In this document: piece after piece, positions 16,717 through 25,285 of the stretch | How the letters are laid out: every line of letters starts with the position of its first letter | Numbering within the stretch: the stretch's first letter is position 1 | Origin: Clostridia bacterium | GTDB lineage: Bacteria > Bacillota > Clostridia > UBA1212 > UBA1255 | Direction: 5' to 3' | Assembly (NCBI GenBank): GCA_017935905.1 | Contig: JAGBGO010000079.1 | Coordinates: 1-38,036, forward strand | Length of the DNA: 38,036 nucleotides | The notes under the pieces: generated by a model | Seen by the model: only the letters and a program-made list of their open reading frames with translations | Databases searched by the model: none | Told to the model about the DNA's origin: nothing | Made by a program: the position numbers and the translations under genes

Positions 16717-17268
16717 GTGAAATTGATCTGTTTGCTTTTATTAGGAGTCATCTTGACAATCTGTGCAATTCGCTATGGCAGGTGGTGTTTTGCACGGCTG
16801 CATGTATATGTGTGTCTGCGAAAGCTTGTTCGAAAAGCAAATTTGAAGTTCACTTCTCACGGGGCCCTTTGGCTGTTTGCCGGAAATGGAGACGGTAAGA
16901 TTTCTTTTACGATAGAAACGCCGGACACCGTCTATTATATTCACTTATGTGGCAGCCTTCGTATTCGGTGCTCTTATATTTTTAAGGATGAGACTCGTTG
17001 GGTTGTGCGACAATATGCCCTGTTTGGTCGGGGACAAGATTACACAGAACGGGAAATCTCCGTTCAAAAAATTCAGCTTCCCGGCGATATCGTAACGATT
17101 GCACGGGAGCAAACCGTTTATTTATTTGCACCAACTCCACTAGGATGCGGTTTGATGATGCCAAACGGTGTCAGCGTTCCTATTGGCCCGGGGCAAGACG
17201 TACCGGGCGGCATTTTACATAACGTTGACAGTTTTTGCACGTCTGTGAAAGGAGGCATTGAACAATGA
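16717..17268 (+). CDS. Membrane-anchored protein of unknown function, first gene of MutS-like block
   Basis: 183 residues, no family recognised with confidence. One N-terminal membrane segment (LICLLLLGVILTICAIRY, about residues 3-20) is followed by a short basic stretch (RLHVYVCLRKLVRKANLKF), so the body should be cytoplasmic. The soluble part has features of a small beta-rich domain: ALWLFAGNGDGKISFTIETPDTVYYIHLCGSL. The start is GTG, behind GGGAGG with 10-base spacing. Its last four bases overlap the next start codon (ATGA), which couples it to the two MutS-like ATPases and suggests a joint function, perhaps membrane tethering. That link is inference. Confidence 0.6.
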   Translation: MKLICLLLLGVILTICAIRYGRWCFARLHVYVCLRKLVRKANLKFTSHGALWLFAGNGDGKISFTIETPDTVYYIHLCGSLRIRCSYIFKDETRWVVRQYALFGRGQDYTEREISVQKIQLPGDIVTIAREQTVYLFAPTPLGCGLMMPNGVSVPIGPGQDVPGGILHNVDSFCTSVKGGIEQ

Positions 17269-18752
17269 ATCTTTCTTTATTTACCAACACGTTTGGGATG
17301 GTTCATGAATCGATTCCTCAATTTATTCGTTTGGAGCAAATGCTTGCTTCTTTTATGAAGGACGAAGCAGACGTACGGTGGATGAAGCAAGTTCTGTGTA
17401 CCCGTGTTTCCAAAGAAACATGCACAGAAAGGCAACAATTATTTTCGGATTTACGCAAAGAAAACGTGAGGAAACACTTCAAAGAAATTTATCGCTATGT
17501 CTGTGATTATCTGCGCAGTATGGAACGGTATGCACATTTTGAAGGAGATTTCTACGCACCTTTATTCTTTCTTGAGGCACTTTCAGCCTATTTTCAGCTG
17601 ATTGAACAAATTGCAAATACCCCAAAAGACATGTATAAATCTTCTTTGATGCAAGATCTTGTAAATACATGCCACGCACAGATTTTTCTGGCCGAATATC
17701 AACAAGTGCGGCAGGCTTGGAAACAACTTCAGTTGGCAGAAACGTGCCAAACCGGCGTGCAAATTGATTTCAAGAAACGGGACCGCATATTTCCGGCATC
17801 TTCTTTTGTAACAGGCGTCACCCAATCGTCTGCGTCCATACTGGAAGATTTTGCCAATATTTTGGATATTCCCACCACAGTTCGCCCTGGTTTCACACGG
17901 CTTCCCGGGGAAGTTTACCGACAACTGTTTGTACAGTCAGAATCTTATTTCGGTCAAGTCCAAGCATTCTACGAGCGATATAAAACGCTGAATTTACGGA
18001 CGGTACACGTAGACCAACAAAGCTTTCGTTTTTTCATCAGTATGGATATGATTTTTACAAGAATGGAAGACAGAGGTCTGCCGCTTTGTTTGCCCGGTGT
18101 ATCCAATGAAAGAGATTTTTACTTAGAGGATATTTATGATTTATCTTTGCTTTCTCAAAATAACGCAGAAATTGTTTTAAATTCTTTTCACTATCATAAT
18201 CCGCAAAATGTGTTCATCGTGTCCGGTGCGAACGGCGGGGGAAAGACGTGCTTCTTGCGTGCCGTTTGTTGGTGTGTCTTCTTAGCTTCTTGCGGTTGCT
18301 ATATCCCGGCCCGCAGGGGCGTTGTTCCTTCTGAATTAACATTGTATGCATTTGTGGGCATGCAGGAAAGCAGTCAAAGCGGAATTTACGTACAAGAGCA
18401 AAAGTTTATTGAAGAAATTCTAAAGGAAACGAACGCGCGAACCATGTTGTTTTTAAATGAAATTATGATTGGAACGGGAACGCTGAAAGCCAGTCGTGAA
18501 CTTGGGCATATTACAGAGACCACTATCCGCCAATCGGCGTGGCTGTTTTGTGCGACGCATAACTATGCGTACGTAGATTGGGCAGCACATACGTATCCGG
18601 AAATCACCATGCTTCAACCTGTTCTGCAAGGAGAACGTCATGAACGAACTTATCGAATTCAGCAAATAACACGAGAGAATCGTTCTTATTCTCGGGATAT
18701 TTTACAAAAGTACGGTCTGCGTCCGGAAGATTTGGAGGTGAAATGCCTGTGA
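17265..18752 (+). CDS. MutS-family ATPase without mismatch-recognition domains (MutS-like A)
   Basis: 495 residues. The C-terminal third is a MutS-type ABC ATPase: Walker A GANGGGKT (321-328; MutS has GPNMGGKS), helix LRAVCWCVFLASCGCYIPAR matching the MutS segment after the P-loop, signature-like MQESSQSGIYVQE, Walker B LFLNEI (395-400) and the switch His in FCATHNY (432). The usual Walker B Asp-Glu is Asn-Glu here (N398, E399). Residues 1-310 are helix-rich and resemble the MutS lever/clamp region only loosely; no N-terminal mismatch-binding Phe-x-Glu domain and no MutS2 Smr domain are present. The small size and pairing with a second, different ATPase argue against ordinary mismatch repair. 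A heterodimer with MutS-like B is a reasonable inference. Confidence 0.8.
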   Translation: MNLSLFTNTFGMVHESIPQFIRLEQMLASFMKDEADVRWMKQVLCTRVSKETCTERQQLFSDLRKENVRKHFKEIYRYVCDYLRSMERYAHFEGDFYAPLFFLEALSAYFQLIEQIANTPKDMYKSSLMQDLVNTCHAQIFLAEYQQVRQAWKQLQLAETCQTGVQIDFKKRDRIFPASSFVTGVTQSSASILEDFANILDIPTTVRPGFTRLPGEVYRQLFVQSESYFGQVQAFYERYKTLNLRTVHVDQQSFRFFISMDMIFTRMEDRGLPLCLPGVSNERDFYLEDIYDLSLLSQNNAEIVLNSFHYHNPQNVFIVSGANGGGKTCFLRAVCWCVFLASCGCYIPARRGVVPSELTLYAFVGMQESSQSGIYVQEQKFIEEILKETNARTMLFLNEIMIGTGTLKASRELGHITETTIRQSAWLFCATHNYAYVDWAAHTYPEITMLQPVLQGERHERTYRIQQITRENRSYSRDILQKYGLRPEDLEVKCL

Positions 18753-20122
18753 TTCATTTACTTTATACAACCGATACACCTCGCACCGGCCAAGTTGTGG
18801 GCGAAGAGCATCTTAAATTGGACGAATTCTTAAAGAACGCTTTTTGTGATGATGCTACGTGTAAATATGTGTCGGAAACGTTATGTTCACCCCTTCTTGC
18901 CAAAGAGGACATCCTATATCGTCAAGAAATCGTGCGCGTTATCACCGCGAATCCTGAATTCTTTCAGTCCCTTCTGACGGTGTTGGGTAAAATGGACGTT
19001 GTCTATACAGACTGGCAGAATGTTAAGAAAGACTATGCGATGCTCACCCGAACCTCCCGAGAACTGGGTTACACACAGTGGACTTATTTAAAAGAAAATA
19101 TTCGGTATTTGCTGAAAATTAAACAAGGCATTGCGCAGTTCTATGATTTATTGACTGCTCTTTCTGAAACTTCGCAAAAGGCGTTTTCTCCTTTTTTGAA
19201 TTTTCTTCAGCAATCTCTTGATCTTTTGAATCAATACGATGCTTTGATTACATGCCTTTCCCGCGCTTCTTATGAACATGCGGATTTGTCGATTTGTATT
19301 GAAATTAATTCCATGGCGGAAATTTTTGTGCTGATGCTGGATGTAGGGGGACGGAAAAGTTCCGGAAAAATTCTTTCGGACGGTCCTATCAATCTGTTGT
19401 TTGATGAAGCCATTCGGTACACCAATCAAGTGGTTACGCTTATCAACGGTGGCTTCTTTGAGTTTTTTCATCAAAACGCATCGGAAATGCTTTTCTATCG
19501 CTTTGCGGTTCGGTATATACAACTTTTAAACGATGCACAAGTGCGTTGGACGTTTCCGTCTATAGCAGATGATGCTGTAATGCAGGTACGATCGTTGCTG
19601 GATCCTTTTTTGGTTGTACAGGGAAGGACGAAAAATATTGTACCTCGTGATATTTGTATGGAAACGGACCAATCGGCGATTCTTACGGGGGATAATAATA
19701 CCGGTAAGACTTTCTATTTACGAAGTCTTGCGTACGTTTTGCTTTTCACCCAAGCCGGTCTTCCTATTCCTGCAGAAAGGGCACACGTGGGGATTCGAAA
19801 GAATTTTTATATTTTATTTGCAAGTCGCGAATGCATGAAACAAAGTCAGCCGGATATCGGTTTGTTTGAAATGGATGCAATGCAGTTAGCACCCATTGTG
19901 CATAAAGTTCAGGGGGGAGATTTTGTACTACTTAATGAAATCTTTCAATCTACGTTCTATGATGAGGCGGCAGAGGCGCTTTGCCCGATCTTAACGTACT
20001 TAGGGCACAAGTCCGTACAGTTTTTGCTGGTTACCCATATTGAAAGTTTATTGTCTTACGATATGGGCCCAAACGTTCTGCATTTGCAGGCAGGAGAAGA
20101 TTTTGTTATTCGGAAGCGATAA
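18743..20122 (+). CDS. Second divergent MutS-family ATPase (MutS-like B)
   Basis: 459 residues, overlapping MutS-like A by 10 bases with its own GGAGGTG ribosome site. Walker A is GDNNTGKT (316-323), followed by LRSLAYVLLFTQAGLPIPAE, which matches the MutS post-P-loop helix ending in (V/I)PA. Walker B is FVLLNEI (394-400), again with Asn for Asp (N398, E399), and the switch is LLVTHIES (His 432). The N-terminal 300 residues are mostly helical. It resembles MutS-like A in layout but is clearly diverged, especially in Walker A. Both share Asn-Glu, which I have the impression is typical of a small uncharacterised MutS-related branch in Firmicutes; a profile search should confirm. No terminator with a proper stem follows, only the repeated T-rich 18-mer. 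Confidence 0.8.
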   Translation: MPVIHLLYTTDTPRTGQVVGEEHLKLDEFLKNAFCDDATCKYVSETLCSPLLAKEDILYRQEIVRVITANPEFFQSLLTVLGKMDVVYTDWQNVKKDYAMLTRTSRELGYTQWTYLKENIRYLLKIKQGIAQFYDLLTALSETSQKAFSPFLNFLQQSLDLLNQYDALITCLSRASYEHADLSICIEINSMAEIFVLMLDVGGRKSSGKILSDGPINLLFDEAIRYTNQVVTLINGGFFEFFHQNASEMLFYRFAVRYIQLLNDAQVRWTFPSIADDAVMQVRSLLDPFLVVQGRTKNIVPRDICMETDQSAILTGDNNTGKTFYLRSLAYVLLFTQAGLPIPAERAHVGIRKNFYILFASRECMKQSQPDIGLFEMDAMQLAPIVHKVQGGDFVLLNEIFQSTFYDEAAEALCPILTYLGHKSVQFLLVTHIESLLSYDMGPNVLHLQAGEDFVIRKR

Positions 20123-20128
20123 TCAGCT

Positions 20129-20146
20129 GCGTGGCTATTTTTTATT
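20129..20146. repeat. Right boundary repeat of the MutS-like block
   Basis: GCGTGGCTATTTTTTATT, identical over 18 bp to 16478-16495 but lacking the left arm that makes the first copy a terminator. Its last two bases enter the thrS -35 box. Confidence 0.75.
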
Positions 20147-20173
20147 GCTTTTTCCTTTCAAATAGAGTATGAT
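20145..20173 (+). promoter_or_regulatory. Promoter of thrS
   Basis: TTGCTT (20145-20150), 17-bp spacer, TATGAT (20168-20173). It excludes in-frame ATG codons at 20169 and 20184 as the thrS start because they lie at or before the beginning of the predicted message. Confidence 0.65.
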
Positions 20174-20177
20174 ATTA

Positions 20178-20200
20178 GGCGGTATGTTTTGCATGCCGCT
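20178..20200 (+). promoter_or_regulatory. 5' hairpin in the thrS leader
   Basis: GGCGGTATG-TTTTG-CATGCCGCT forms a 9-bp stem at the extreme 5' end of the predicted message, followed by a T-rich stretch (GATTTTATTTTT). It could stabilise the mRNA, act as a weak attenuator or bind ThrRS. No T-box element is present. Confidence 0.5.
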
Positions 20201-20234
20201 GATTTTATTTTTAGAAAAGAAAGGAGAATGTTGT

Positions 20235-22175
20235 ATGGTTAAGGTTACACTGAAAGACGGTTCCGTATTGGAATTTGATGCCGGAACCACAGTGTTGCAA
20301 GTTGCTGAATCGATTAGTCAGGGACTTGCCAGAGCCGCAGTGGCTGCGGAAGTAAACGGGGAGGTGGTAAGCCTCACAACGACACTGGATACCGATTGCA
20401 GTTTGAATATCCTGACCTTTGACGCAGATGCGGGAAAGAAGGTGTACCGTCATACTACATCTCATATTATGGCGCAAGCCGTTAAACGTCTGTTCCCGGA
20501 TGCGAAACTCGCCATTGGTCCTGCCATTGATAACGGGTTCTACTATGAATTCGATATGGAAGGCACTTTTACCCAAGACAGTTTGACCAAAATTGAACAG
20601 GAAATGAAGAAGATTGTGGAGGAGAAACTGCCCGTAGAGCGTTTTGAACTTCCCAGAGCAGAAGCCATCCGTTTTATGGAGGAGAAAGGCGAGCCTTACA
20701 AAGTAGAGCTGATTCAGGATCTTCCGGAAGATGCCACACTGTCATTTTACCGTCAAGGCGAATTTGTGGACCTTTGCGCAGGCCCCCATCTTCCCAACAC
20801 CGGTAAAGTAAAGGCATTCAAGCTCACCCAGGTTGCCGGTGCGTACTGGAGAGGTTCTGAGAAGAACAAGATGCTCCAGAGAATTTACGGCACGGCTTTC
20901 TCGGACAAGAAGGAACTCAATGCGTACTTGCTCCAGCAAGAAGAAGCTAAGAAGAGAGACCACAATAAACTGGGCCGTGAATTGGAACTTTTCACCACTT
21001 CTGATTTGATCGGACAGGGACTTCCGATTTTACTGCCTAAAGGCGCTAAGATGATTCAAATTTTGCAACGTTTTGTAGAGGATGAGGAAGCCAAGAGAGG
21101 CTGGCAGCTTACCAAGACGCCGTATATGGCCAAGTCTGACCTTTACAAGGTATCCGGTCACTGGGATCACTACCAAGACGGTATGTTTGTAATGGGCGAA
21201 GAAGGGAAGGACGACGAAGTATTTGCCCTTCGTCCCATGACCTGCCCCTTCCAGTACCAAGCGTACCTCAATAGAGGCCGTTCTTACAGAGATTTGCCCC
21301 TGCGGTACAACGAGACTTCTACTTTGTTCAGAAACGAGTCTTCCGGCGAGATGCACGGTTTGATTCGAGTGCGTCAGTTCACCATTTCCGAAGGTCACTT
21401 GATGTGCCTTCCGGAGCAATTGGAAGATGAATTCCGTTCTTGCCTGGAGTTGGCAATCTATATGTTAAAGACTTTGGGCTTGTACGAAGACGTATCTTAC
21501 CGTTTCTCTCAATGGGATCCGGCAGATAAGGAGAAGTACATTGGTACCCAGGAACAGTGGGATGAAGCCCAGGGCATCATGCAGAAGATTCTGGACCACT
21601 TGGAAATTCCTGACAAGGTTGGCGTAGGCGAGGCTGCTTTCTACGGACCGAAGCTGGATATTCAGATTAAGAACGTATTCGGTAAAGAAGACACCTTGAT
21701 TACCATTCAGATTGACCAAATGCTGGCAGAGAAGTTCGGTATGGTATACGTGGATCGTGACGGCACCAAGAAGCATCCGTATATTATTCACCGTACGTCC
21801 ATCGGTTGCTACGAAAGAACACTGGCACTCTTAATTGAGAAATATGCCGGTGCGTTCCCCGCATGGTTGGCACCCGTTCAAGTGAAGTTGCTGCCCATTA
21901 TCGACAAGCAGGTAGACTATGCATACGATCTTGCTCACAAGTTAGAAGCTATGGGTATGCGTGTGGAAATTGACAGCCGCAATGAGAAGATTGGCTACAA
22001 GATTCGCGAGGCTCAACTGGAGAAAGTTCCGTATATGCTGGTGATCGGCGACCGGGAAATGGAAGAAGGCAAAGTGGCCGTTCGTTCTCGCGGCAAAGGT
22101 GACCTTGGCGCAATGCCTTTCGAGGAATTTGCTTCTATGCTCAAAGAAGAAGTGGATAACAAGGTGATTGGGTAA
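20235..22175 (+). CDS. thrS: Threonyl-tRNA synthetase
   Basis: 646 residues, class II synthetase charging tRNA-Thr. Domains in order: TGS (MVKVTLKDGSVLEFDAG), the editing SAD domain (TTSHIMAQAVKRLFPDA, DLCAGPHLPNTG), the catalytic core, and a C-terminal anticodon-binding domain (VKLLPIID...). Zinc and catalytic residues are visible: the Cys in ALRPMTCPFQYQ, the His in SSGEMHGLIRVRQFT, and the His in PYIIHRTSIGCYER. ATG 20235 is chosen: AAAGGAG lies nine bases before it and the TGS domain starts at once. The gene has its own promoter and leader, independent of the MutS-like block upstream. The message probably ends in the T-rich gap before mscL or continues into it. Confidence 0.96.
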   Translation: MVKVTLKDGSVLEFDAGTTVLQVAESISQGLARAAVAAEVNGEVVSLTTTLDTDCSLNILTFDADAGKKVYRHTTSHIMAQAVKRLFPDAKLAIGPAIDNGFYYEFDMEGTFTQDSLTKIEQEMKKIVEEKLPVERFELPRAEAIRFMEEKGEPYKVELIQDLPEDATLSFYRQGEFVDLCAGPHLPNTGKVKAFKLTQVAGAYWRGSEKNKMLQRIYGTAFSDKKELNAYLLQQEEAKKRDHNKLGRELELFTTSDLIGQGLPILLPKGAKMIQILQRFVEDEEAKRGWQLTKTPYMAKSDLYKVSGHWDHYQDGMFVMGEEGKDDEVFALRPMTCPFQYQAYLNRGRSYRDLPLRYNETSTLFRNESSGEMHGLIRVRQFTISEGHLMCLPEQLEDEFRSCLELAIYMLKTLGLYEDVSYRFSQWDPADKEKYIGTQEQWDEAQGIMQKILDHLEIPDKVGVGEAAFYGPKLDIQIKNVFGKEDTLITIQIDQMLAEKFGMVYVDRDGTKKHPYIIHRTSIGCYERTLALLIEKYAGAFPAWLAPVQVKLLPIIDKQVDYAYDLAHKLEAMGMRVEIDSRNEKIGYKIREAQLEKVPYMLVIGDREMEEGKVAVRSRGKGDLGAMPFEEFASMLKEEVDNKVIG

Positions 22176-22220
22176 GAACCCCGCCAAACAATAATATAAT
22201 AGATAAAGGAGTATTACATT

Positions 22221-22679
22221 ATGGGATTTTGGAAAGATTTTAAGACATTCGCCATGCGCGGCAATATCGTAGATATGGCTGTGGGCGTTGTAGTAGGCGG
22301 TGCATTCGGGAAGATCGTAACCTCTTTGGTTTCGGATATCGTAATGCCTTTGATTGGTAAAGCAACCAGCGGTATTTCTTTGGTGGATTTGAAGTACGTA
22401 CTGACGGAAGCCGTTGTGGATCCGGCGGACCCCACGGTCATTCTCACCCCGGAGAATGCCATTCTCTACGGTAAATTTATTCAAACCATTATTGACTTTA
22501 TTATTATCGCTTTCTGTATTTTCTTGGTTGTTCGTATGATGATGAAGTTTAAGAAGAAAGAGGAAGCTACTCCTCCGGCACCTCCGGCGCCTACCAAAAC
22601 CGAGCTTTTGTTAGAAGAAATTCGGGATTTGATGAAGAAAGATGCACCTGCTGAAACTACTTCTGAGAAGCAGGAATAA
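22221..22679 (+). CDS. mscL: Large-conductance mechanosensitive channel
   Basis: 152 residues. Pentameric channel that opens under membrane tension to release solutes during osmotic downshock. The N-terminal helix MGFWKDFKTFAMRGNIVDMAVG and pore-lining TM1 (VVVGGAFGKIVTSLVSDIVMPLIG) are textbook; TM2 is FIQTIIDFIIIAFCIFLVVRM, followed by the KKKEE cluster and a C-terminal amphipathic helix (ELLLEEIRDLMKK). A Pro-rich insert (TPPAPPAPT) precedes this helix. The periplasmic loop is somewhat longer than in E. coli. AAAGGAG precedes the start. The last 23 bases overlap the 3' end of cca on the opposite strand. Confidence 0.95.
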   Translation: MGFWKDFKTFAMRGNIVDMAVGVVVGGAFGKIVTSLVSDIVMPLIGKATSGISLVDLKYVLTEAVVDPADPTVILTPENAILYGKFIQTIIDFIIIAFCIFLVVRMMMKFKKKEEATPPAPPAPTKTELLLEEIRDLMKKDAPAETTSEKQE

Positions 22680-24000
22680 CGGCGCTGAGCAAAGCCTCCC
22701 GCTCGTTGGGAAGTTTGCCGCTGATTACGTCATCTAATAATTGATCCAAGAGGACTCCGATTCGGGGTCCTTTTTCTATACCTAAAGCCACTAAGTCGCT
22801 GCCGTTTACGGCCAGGTCTTTCAGGGAGAAGCATTGTTCTTCCGCTATAATTTGGTCTACCATGGCTTCTACTTCGTCCCACACCGGCAGCCGCTCCAAG
22901 GCTACGAAAGGCGCTTGGGCTAAATTGTCTCCCCGGTGGTGCTCAATTAAAAGTTTCACCATAGGTGCCCCGATTTTTCGCAAAAACCGTTTGATTTGCT
23001 TGGGGTTTGGTGTCAAGGGGTCGCAGTGTACACCGATCAGGGTCGTGACGGTATGGATGGTTTCGTTATCCAGTCGCAACCGGTGTAAAATGGTATTCGC
23101 AGTTTTGGCGGACTGCGTAGCATGGCCGTAGAAATGGCCTTTCACAGAGCCGTCCGGTAAAATGTCCTGGGTATAACACGCCGGTTTCTCAATGTCATGA
23201 AGCAGCATGGCCAGGCGAAGTTCCGGGATGTTTTTACAGGAAGCCACGGCTTTGCACGTGTGGCCCCATACGTCGTATACGTGATACCGATTATTTTGGT
23301 GAAAACCTACGCAGGGGAGAATCTCCGGAATCCAAATCGCCAAAATATCCGGGTATTGCAGCAGCACCGTCTCTACGTGATCTCCTTGGAGCAGTTTCAT
23401 CAGCTCTACTTGAATGCGCTCCGGCGCTATTCTGCGAAGCAATGTTGCATTCGCTCGAGCGGCTTGCTCTGTCTTAGGATCTACCGCGAAACCAAGTTGA
23501 GCGGCAAAACGAATCAAGCGGAAAATGCGCAGGCCATCTTCTTGAAACCTTTTACCCGGATCGCCTACGCAGCGAAGCACGCCTGCCTTCAAATCCTGCT
23601 GACCGCCGAAATAATCCACTACGCCTTGGTCCGGATGCCACGCCATGGCGTTTACGGTGAAATCTCGCCTTGCTAAATCTTCCCGCAAGTTTGAAACAAA
23701 AGAAACGTCGTCCGGGTGACGACCGTCTGAATAGGTGCCGTCTTTCCGGAAGGTGGTGACTTCGTAAGATTGGTGGTGCATCCGCACGGTGACGGTGCCG
23801 TGTTTGAGACCTGTGGGAATTACCCCGTAGCCGGCATTCTGAAAAAGTCCCATGGTTTCTTCCGGCAGGGCAGAGGTGGTAATATCGTGGTCCTGTGCCG
23901 CCAAACCCAAACAAAAATCACGAACAGAACCGCCGACCAGGTATGCTTCGTGGCCGGCGGTGTTTAATATGTTCAGGATTTCTAAAACTTCTTTTGTCAT
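22657..24000 (-). CDS. cca: CCA-adding tRNA nucleotidyltransferase (class II) with HD domain
   Basis: 447 residues. Adds or repairs the 3' CCA of tRNAs. The head domain has LVGGSVRDFCLG and DHDITTSA (GGxVRD and DxD metal site), then RRDFTVNAMAW and the flexible-loop/RNA-binding region (EDGLRIFRLIRFAAQLGF, RIAPERI). The C-terminal half carries an HD phosphohydrolase-type motif (MLLHDIEKPACY, FYGHATQSA), as in many Firmicutes enzymes. It begins one base after the ychF stop on the same strand, so the two are an operon. It overlaps mscL convergently by 23 bases. The local tRNA-His already encodes CCA, so its role here may be repair plus maturation of CCA-less tRNAs elsewhere. Confidence 0.93.
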   Translation of the reverse strand: MTKEVLEILNILNTAGHEAYLVGGSVRDFCLGLAAQDHDITTSALPEETMGLFQNAGYGVIPTGLKHGTVTVRMHHQSYEVTTFRKDGTYSDGRHPDDVSFVSNLREDLARRDFTVNAMAWHPDQGVVDYFGGQQDLKAGVLRCVGDPGKRFQEDGLRIFRLIRFAAQLGFAVDPKTEQAARANATLLRRIAPERIQVELMKLLQGDHVETVLLQYPDILAIWIPEILPCVGFHQNNRYHVYDVWGHTCKAVASCKNIPELRLAMLLHDIEKPACYTQDILPDGSVKGHFYGHATQSAKTANTILHRLRLDNETIHTVTTLIGVHCDPLTPNPKQIKRFLRKIGAPMVKLLIEHHRGDNLAQAPFVALERLPVWDEVEAMVDQIIAEEQCFSLKDLAVNGSDLVALGIEKGPRIGVLLDQLLDDVISGKLPNEREALLSAVIPASQK

Positions 24001-24001
24001 C

Positions 24002-25096
24002 TTACACGTTAAAACGGAATACGGTGATGTCGCCGTCTTTCATGACGTACTCTTTACCTTCGGAGCGAACGAGACCTTTATCTCGAGCCGCAGCGTAGGT
24101 GCCGCAAGCCATTAAGTCATCGTAGGCTACGATTTCGGCACGAATGAAGCCACGCTCAAAGTCGGTGTGAATCTTACCGGCAGCTCCCGGCGCTTTGGTG
24201 CCTTTCTGAATGGTCCAAGCCCGCACTTCCTTGGGTCCTGCGGTTAAGAAACTGATCAAGCCCAGCAAGCTGTAGCCGGCGCGAATCAACTGATCTAAAC
24301 CGGATTCCTGAATGCCCAAAGCCTGCAGGAATTCAAGCTTTTCTTCCTCGGGAAGCTGGGTAATCTGCTCTTCTAACCGGCTGCACACGGTAATGAGCTG
24401 TGCGTTTTCTTTCTCGGCTACGGCTTTCAGCTCCTGTACGTAGGGAACGGCCATAGGATCGGCTACGTCGTCTTCGGAAATGTTGGCAACGTAAATCACC
24501 GGTTTCATAGTAAGCAAGAACAAGTCTTTGGTAAGCGCCAGTTCATCTTCGGATAAGTCCGCGGAACGGGCAGGAAGTCCTGCTTCTAAGTGCTCTTTTA
24601 ATTTATTTAACATAACCAGCTCGGCAGCAATTTTCTTGTCGCCGCTCTTGGCCATCTTGCCGGTACGCTCGATTCTCCGTTCCAGCATTTCGATGTCGGC
24701 GAAAATTAACTCAAAGTTAATGGTTTCCGCATCGCCTGACGGGGATACGGAGTTCTCGACGCGGATAATGTCGTCGCTGTCGAAGCAACGGACTACGTGG
24801 CAAATAGCGTCTACTTCCCGAATGTGGGAGAGGAATTTGTTGCCCAGACCTTCGCCTTTGCTGGCACCCTTTACAAGTCCTGCACTATCCACGAACTCAA
24901 TGACAGCGGGGGTCACTTTCTCCGGTTTGTACATTTCGGAAAGCACGTCTAAACGCTTGTCCGGAACGGATACAACGCCTACGTTGGGCTCGATGGTACA
25001 GAAGGGATAGTTGGCACTTTCTGCGCCTGCATTGGTAATTGCGTTAAAAAGTGTGCTTTTGCCTACGTTGGGAAGGCCTACGATACCTAATTTCAT
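24002..25096 (-). CDS. ychF: Redox-regulated ribosome-associated ATPase YchF/OLA1
   Basis: 364 residues, Obg-related P-loop protein. G1 is GLPNVGKSTLFNA, the switch region is ANYPFCTIEPNVGVV, and G3 is DSAGLVKGASKGEGLGNKF. The G4 motif is NISE instead of NKxD, which in this family explains ATP rather than GTP preference. The C-terminal TGS domain includes GAAGKIHTDFERGFIRAEIV and ends in FRFNV, the usual terminus. Length is normal. It heads the ychF-cca pair; the start codon has a modest ribosome site (AAAGGAG at about 9 bases upstream). Confidence 0.96.
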   Translation of the reverse strand: MKLGIVGLPNVGKSTLFNAITNAGAESANYPFCTIEPNVGVVSVPDKRLDVLSEMYKPEKVTPAVIEFVDSAGLVKGASKGEGLGNKFLSHIREVDAICHVVRCFDSDDIIRVENSVSPSGDAETINFELIFADIEMLERRIERTGKMAKSGDKKIAAELVMLNKLKEHLEAGLPARSADLSEDELALTKDLFLLTMKPVIYVANISEDDVADPMAVPYVQELKAVAEKENAQLITVCSRLEEQITQLPEEEKLEFLQALGIQESGLDQLIRAGYSLLGLISFLTAGPKEVRAWTIQKGTKAPGAAGKIHTDFERGFIRAEIVAYDDLMACGTYAAARDKGLVRSEGKEYVMKDGDITVFRFNV

Positions 25097-25187
25097 TTAT
25101 ATGAATACTCCTTTGCCTATCTTGGTTTCGGTGTTCATTATAGTATAGCAAGGAAATTTTTTCAACTGTTGCTTGATAGGATATGAA

Positions 25188-25245
25188 ATTATCGGCAAAA
25201 ATAATTTATAGTTTGTAAAATCACGTTGATATTTTTGCCGATAAT
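25188..25245. promoter_or_regulatory. 15-bp perfect inverted repeat embedded in the HTH-Fic promoter
   Basis: ATTATCGGCAAAAAT (25188-25202) and ATTTTTGCCGATAAT (25231-25245) are exact inverted repeats separated by 28 bp. The right arm fills the spacer between the -35 and -10 boxes, so protein binding there should repress transcription. A related string, TTATCGGCAAAA, occurs inside the gene near 25387. Confidence 0.75.
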
Positions 25246-25255
25246 GTGGTATAAT
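25226..25255 (+). promoter_or_regulatory. Promoter of the HTH-Fic gene
   Basis: TTGATA (25226-25231), 18-bp spacer, TATAAT (25250-25255), 30 bases before the start codon. Confidence 0.7.
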
Positions 25256-25285
25256 ACAGATAAGAAAATTTTCCGGGAGGTCGTT

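Noticed and set aside
20123..20234. T-box riboswitch before thrS
   Set aside because: The interval is too short, and no specifier loop or AGGGTGGNACC antiterminator motif is present.
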